The notes under the pieces are model-generated. The model worked only from the letters and a program-made list of their open reading frames with translations. It had not been told where the DNA came from and searched no databases. The position numbers were made by a program, and so were the translations under genes. Positions 60,922 through 64,000 of a DNA stretch of 64,000 nt are shown here, one piece after another. The first letter of the stretch is position 1; each line of letters starts with the position of its first letter. The stretch comes from Longilinea sp035560795 (lineage in GTDB: Bacteria > Chloroflexota > Anaerolineae > Anaerolineales > Anaerolineaceae). Location: assembly GCA_035560795.1 (NCBI GenBank), contig DATMYV010000020.1, positions 53,883 to 117,882 on the forward strand, read 5' to 3'.

Positions 60922-60980
60922 AAATAGTACAATGAAAATTATACGCTATTTAAGAGGATATTTGTCAACATATTTTGACA
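60922..60980 (-). promoter_or_regulatory. Consensus promoter with palindromes, XRE-cupin gene
   Basis: On the minus strand TTGACA (60963-60968) and TATAAT (60938-60943) are both perfect hexamers but 19 bases apart. Over the -35 lies TGTCAA-CATATT-TTGACA (60963-60980), and over the -10 an imperfect palindrome AAATAG...CTATTT (60922-60951) with GTAcAAT/ATTaTAC inside. These are good operator candidates for the gene's own product. Confidence 0.6.
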
Positions 60981-61005
60981 GAATTTGGCCATTTATATAA
61001 AAGAA

Positions 61006-61032
61006 ACGGGGCGAGTTTGTGGCTCGCCCCGT
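61006..61032 (-). terminator. Terminator of the formate-tetrahydrofolate ligase gene
   Basis: ACGGGGCGAG-seven-base loop-CTCGCCCCGT followed by TTCTTTT on the minus strand. Confidence 0.85.
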
Positions 61033-61047
61033 CTTGTACGAATGAAT

Positions 61048-62964
61048 TTAGAACAACCCGACAACGCGGCCGGTTTCCATGTCAAGATCCACATCGTAAA
61101 ATGCGGGCCGGGTGGGCAATCCGGGCATCGTGCTCATTTTTCCCAGCAGCGGATAAAGGAAACCCGCTCCGACGGAAGCACGGATATCGCGCACCGGGAT
61201 ACGGAAACCCGTGGGGACGCCTTTCAAATTGGGGTCGTGACTCAGACTCAAGTGCGTTTTGGCCATGCAGATGGGCAATTTATCAAAGCCCAGGCGGGTG
61301 TATTCAGCGATGCGTTCTTCAGCCTCGGGTGAATAATCCACGCCGTCGGCACCGTATACCTCGCGGGCAATCGTCTCAATTTTTTCCTTGATCGGCACAT
61401 CCAGCGGATAAATAAAGTGGAAATCGCTCAACAGGTTGGACGCTTCGACAACTTTTTTTGCCAGGTCGATTGCGCCGCCGCTGCCCAGTTCCCAATGTTT
61501 GCAGATTTCGGCTGCATATGCGCCGCCTTCTTCAACAGCAGCCTTGCGGACCATTTCCAGTTCTGCATCTGTATCGGTGGCAAAGCAGTTCACCGCTACC
61601 ACAACCGGTATGCCGTATTTTCGTGCGAGTTTAATGTGGTGGAGCATGTTCGGCAGGCCGGCACGCAGCAGTTCCAGGTTTTCCGCGGTATAGGCTTTAT
61701 CCAAGGGTTTGCCAGCCACCACCTTCGGACCACCGCCGTGCATCTTCAACGCCCGCACGGTCGCCACGATCACCACCACGTTGGGGATCAGGCCAGAGGT
61801 GCGGCACTTGATGTCGAAGAATTTCTCCATACCCATATCCGCGCCGAAGCCGGATTCCGTCACAACGAAATCAGCCAGTTTCAGGGCAATCTGGTCAGCC
61901 AAAATGGAGCTGTTGCCGTGGGCAATATTGGCAAAGGGGCCAGCATGCACAAAAACCGGGGTGCCTTCCAGCGTTTGCATCAGATTCGGCTTGATGGCAT
62001 CGCGCATCAACACCGTCATGGCGCCCGATACGCCCAAATCGCTGCAGGTAATCGCCTCGCCAGCCTTGCTCAATCCAATGACAGTTCGGCCAAAGCGCTC
62101 GCGCATGTCCTTGAGGCTGGTTGTCAGTGCCAAAATGGCCATGATTTCACTGGCAACAGTGATGTCGAAACCGGTCTTGCGTTCGAGACCTTTTTCTTCC
62201 TCACCCTGGCCGATGGTGATGCCCCGCAGGAATCGGTCGCTGGTGTCGATGGTGCGCCGCCAGGTGATCGCATCCGGATCGATATCCAGGCGGCAAAGCT
62301 TCTTGCGCTGTTCGGGAGTCAGTTCATCCGGATCGTCGGTGGCATAGCCCAGTTTGCGCACACGGTCGAGCATCAAGCGGGAGAAATGCCGTTTGCCGTC
62401 CTTGCCGGCCGGAATCAGGCGGTTGAAGAGCTGCTCATCAGTCGCGTCGGCTTCATGCAGGATGCGCGCATCTATGGCGGCCGCCACCAGGTTGTTGGCA
62501 GCAGTGATGGCATGAATATCACCGGTCAGATGCAGGTTGAACTCCTCCATCGGGATCACCTGGCTGTAACCGCCACCGGCGGCGCCGCCCTTGATGCCAA
62601 AGGTTGGCCCCTGGCTGGGTTGGCGGATGCAAGTCATCACGCGATAGTTCAACAGCGCACCCAGCGCCTGGCTGAGTCCGACCGTGGTGGTGGTCTTCCC
62701 CTCGCCCAGGGGTGTGGGGGTGATGGCGGTTACATCGATGTATTTCCCACTGGGAAGATCCTTCAGACGGTCCAATACTTCTAATTTCACCTTGGCCTTA
62801 TGAGGCCCGTAATATTCAACTTCTTCCGGGAGAAGGCCAAGTTCCTCAGCAATCTGTGAAATGGGTTTAATATCCGATTCCTGCGCGATATCGATATCGG
62901 ATGGAACAGGTTTGCGTAATTTGAGTTGAGTCGCCGTAAACGGGCGCCGACTTAAAGGACACAT
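61048..62964 (-). CDS. fhs: Formate-tetrahydrofolate ligase
   Basis: ATP-dependent synthesis of 10-formyl-tetrahydrofolate from formate. The 638-residue protein has the P-loop TPTPLGEGKTTTTVGLSQAL near residue 83, RQPSQGPTFGIKGGAAGGGY near 114, and a C-terminal FGADMGMEKFFDIKCR near 370. About 60-80 residues longer than many bacterial enzymes, mainly at the N-terminus (MCPLSRRPFTATQLKLRKP). It supplies one-carbon units to purines, formyl-Met and, with the MetF fusion and MetH, methionine; it is also an acetogen enzyme but no other Wood-Ljungdahl gene is here. AAAGGAGAAG precedes the ATG and a good promoter lies at 63007-63035. Confidence 0.97.
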   Translation of the reverse strand: MCPLSRRPFTATQLKLRKPVPSDIDIAQESDIKPISQIAEELGLLPEEVEYYGPHKAKVKLEVLDRLKDLPSGKYIDVTAITPTPLGEGKTTTTVGLSQALGALLNYRVMTCIRQPSQGPTFGIKGGAAGGGYSQVIPMEEFNLHLTGDIHAITAANNLVAAAIDARILHEADATDEQLFNRLIPAGKDGKRHFSRLMLDRVRKLGYATDDPDELTPEQRKKLCRLDIDPDAITWRRTIDTSDRFLRGITIGQGEEEKGLERKTGFDITVASEIMAILALTTSLKDMRERFGRTVIGLSKAGEAITCSDLGVSGAMTVLMRDAIKPNLMQTLEGTPVFVHAGPFANIAHGNSSILADQIALKLADFVVTESGFGADMGMEKFFDIKCRTSGLIPNVVVIVATVRALKMHGGGPKVVAGKPLDKAYTAENLELLRAGLPNMLHHIKLARKYGIPVVVAVNCFATDTDAELEMVRKAAVEEGGAYAAEICKHWELGSGGAIDLAKKVVEASNLLSDFHFIYPLDVPIKEKIETIAREVYGADGVDYSPEAEERIAEYTRLGFDKLPICMAKTHLSLSHDPNLKGVPTGFRIPVRDIRASVGAGFLYPLLGKMSTMPGLPTRPAFYDVDLDMETGRVVGLF

Positions 62965-63006
62965 GTTTCTTCTCCTTTTTGGACCTGGGGTGGAAATAAT
63001 AATCTA

Positions 63007-63035
63007 ATTATCTGTCAGACAACTGATCTTGGCAA
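63007..63035 (-). promoter_or_regulatory. Promoter of fhs
   Basis: TTGCCA (63030-63035), 17-base spacer, GATAAT (63007-63012) on the minus strand, giving a leader of about 35 bases. Confidence 0.6.
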
Positions 63036-63129
63036 GGTGAAAGCGAAAGAGAAAAACGGTCTTAATGGCTGAAGACCGGTACGCGAGAGAACTTGTCCCC
63101 GGTTTAATGCAATTGAATTTTGATTCCTG

Positions 63130-63213
63130 TGGGGCGAGAGGGGGTCGAACCCTCACGATGTCACCATCGACGGATTTTAAGTCCGTTGCGTCTGCCGATT
63201 CCGCCATCGCCCC
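63130..63213 (-). tRNA. tRNA-Leu (anticodon TAA)
   Basis: The minus strand folds with acceptor GGGGCGA/TCGCCCC, anticodon stem ACGGA/TCCGT around CTTAAAA, a long class II variable arm (CGATGGTGACATCG) and T-arm GAGGGTTCGACCCCCTC. CCA is not encoded (the bases after the discriminator are CAG). Confidence 0.95.
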
Positions 63214-63276
63214 GATGGAATTATTTTACTCCCAACCTGAAAAGCTGTGAAGTGCCTGCTCAGCTTGACCTGCGTG

Positions 63277-63942
63277 TCAGGTTGATCTGCGTTGGAAACG
63301 TTTGAACAGTTTGGCGTAGGTCGAGGCCAGGTGCACCCAGGGCGGTGAGAGGCGCGCCTGCACCTGTCCCTGCCGGATCACCCGGCGCAGTTCGTCAGCA
63401 TCGGAAAATGGCGGTAGCAACAGGGTTGCCTGCCCCAATTCGCCGAGCGTGTGGGCATCCGAGCCGGCGGTTCCGGCCAATTGATGCTGCCTGGCGAACT
63501 CCTCGGCCTGCCGGTTGATGCGCGGGTTCAGGCAGCGCGCATTGAATATTTCGATCGCATCCACCAGGGGGGCAATTTCCATCAGGTCCGCCAGTTGCCA
63601 GCCGTGGCGCTGCAAATCAAATGGGTGCGAGACGCTGATAAACGCGCCCTGGCTGCGTAAACGGGCAATTGTCTCGGAAGGAGTCAAATTCGGGGGAACG
63701 TTCTCCTTCACAAACGCGGCCAGCAGCTCACCGCGAGTGGTCATGATTTCTTCGCCCACCACCACCCGCCCGCCTGCTTCCTGTTGCGCCTGCAGCGCGC
63801 CGTCAATGCGGTTGTGATCCGTGATGATCAAACAATCGATACCCCGCCGGCTGGCTTCGGCGGCCAGATCCGCGGGTTTTACCAGGCAGTCTTTGGAAGC
63901 GCTCGTGTGACAGTGAAACTCAACCCTCCACAAGCGTTCCAT
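63277..63942 (-). CDS. PHP-domain metal-dependent phosphoesterase
   Basis: A 221-residue PHP protein like YciV/RNase AM-type and other small phosphoesterases. Metal-binding motifs: FHCHTSASKD (HxH), LIITDHNRIDGA, VVVGEEIMTTRGE, SHPFDLQRHG and GSDAHTLGE. This is a TrpH-like layout but shorter than E. coli RNase AM (293 residues), so substrate may be 3',5'-bisphosphates or short RNA. The start overlaps the stop of the next upstream gene by about 23 bases. Length otherwise normal for stand-alone PHP proteins. Confidence 0.85.
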   Translation of the reverse strand: MERLWRVEFHCHTSASKDCLVKPADLAAEASRRGIDCLIITDHNRIDGALQAQQEAGGRVVVGEEIMTTRGELLAAFVKENVPPNLTPSETIARLRSQGAFISVSHPFDLQRHGWQLADLMEIAPLVDAIEIFNARCLNPRINRQAEEFARQHQLAGTAGSDAHTLGELGQATLLLPPFSDADELRRVIRQGQVQARLSPPWVHLASTYAKLFKRFQRRST

Positions 63943-64000
63943 GCGTCTCCCGTAAACCCATCAAATCCGGCGAAAAAATCCAGGTCAGAATTCCCAGCGC
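63920..64000 (-). CDS. C-terminal end of an upstream gene (partial)
   Basis: The minus strand is open from the window edge to a TGA at 63920-63922, coding ALGILTWIFSPDLMGLRE and eight more residues. It overlaps the PHP start by 23 bases, as in a tight operon. Too short to identify; hydrophobic residues suggest a membrane protein end. Could be a chance frame. Confidence 0.35.
   Translation of the reverse strand, partial: ALGILTWIFSPDLMGLRETHGTLVEG

Noticed and set aside
61417..62784. 455-codon open frame antisense to fhs
   Set aside because: Codon-bias shadow of a highly conserved gene; no recognisable motif and no ribosome site.
63130..63213. Integrated element at tRNA-Leu or tRNA-Glu
   Set aside because: No integrase, direct repeat or change in gene type next to either tRNA.

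Overview
The window reads as ordinary chromosome of a free-living bacterium, most likely a Chloroflexota of the class Anaerolineae. This placement is inferred from gene content and style: many lipoproteins and anchored proteins with Pro/Thr-rich linkers, RodZ-like HTH membrane proteins, DUF5666/FecR and LysM-M23 families, TATAAT elements very close to start codons, and no outer-membrane or LPS genes. I see no prophage, insertion sequence, CRISPR array or origin. Genes are dense, on both strands, in short operons separated by clear hairpin terminators.

Layout. 1-4.1 kb: partial multihaem cytochrome lipoprotein, Atg22/UMF1-type MFS carrier, and a methylmalonyl-CoA epimerase/mutase pair. 4.1-10.5 kb: cation/proton antiporter, a small P-II-like protein and a DUF1786 ASKHA protein in one unit, then ribosomal protein L9, a RodZ-like protein with two HTH domains, and RimO. 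10.5-13.8 kb (minus): CopD-like membrane protein, anchored TPR protein, MurJ. 14-17.8 kb: zinc/manganese-type ABC ATPase and permease, an RsmI-like methylase, a DsrE/YedF-like protein, DegV. 17.9-24.5 kb: tRNA-Glu, SRAP protein, bifunctional formiminotransferase-cyclodeaminase, M23 lipoprotein, dCTP deaminase, GH36 alpha-galactosidase. 24.5-34 kb (minus): a long run metH, metF fusion, coaX, coaBC, metallophosphoesterase, DUF4349 lipoprotein, headed by a textbook SAM-I riboswitch with terminator. 34.2-40.6 kb (plus): membrane protein, selA, M24 peptidase, tsaD, ECF sigma and zinc anti-sigma, protein disulfide oxidoreductase, OsmC. 40.7-49.4 kb (minus): MFS exporter, three tandem LysM-M23 lipoproteins, HIT protein, polysaccharide deacetylase, inositol-phosphate synthase. 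49.6-53 kb: tRNA-Pro, ABC-2 exporter pair, GT87-type glycosyltransferase. 53.6-58.8 kb: second ECF sigma with a large FecR/DUF5666 partner, then an exonuclease-DinG helicase fusion. 58.8-64 kb (minus): lysA, XRE-cupin regulator, formate-tetrahydrofolate ligase, tRNA-Leu, PHP protein and the end of another gene.

The genes join into a few themes. One-carbon metabolism is well covered: formate ligase and formiminotransferase-cyclodeaminase load tetrahydrofolate, the MetF fusion reduces it, and MetH uses it for methionine under S-adenosylmethionine control. B12 chemistry appears twice (MetH and the mutase). Cell-envelope building and turnover is the other theme: MurJ, RodZ-like protein, three LysM-M23 proteins with a possible lysozyme-like middle domain, a further M23 lipoprotein, a deacetylase and lysA. 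SelA plus an orphan YedF-like protein hints at selenium use.

Nothing here is a clear unknown defence or mobile system. The points I would look at first are the antiporter/P-II-like/DUF1786 unit, the LysM-(lysozyme-like)-M23 triplet with a DxDGDG loop inside the peptidase, the sigma/FecR-DUF5666 pair, the tandem-HTH RodZ-like protein, and a degenerate copy of the 3' half of tRNA-Pro.
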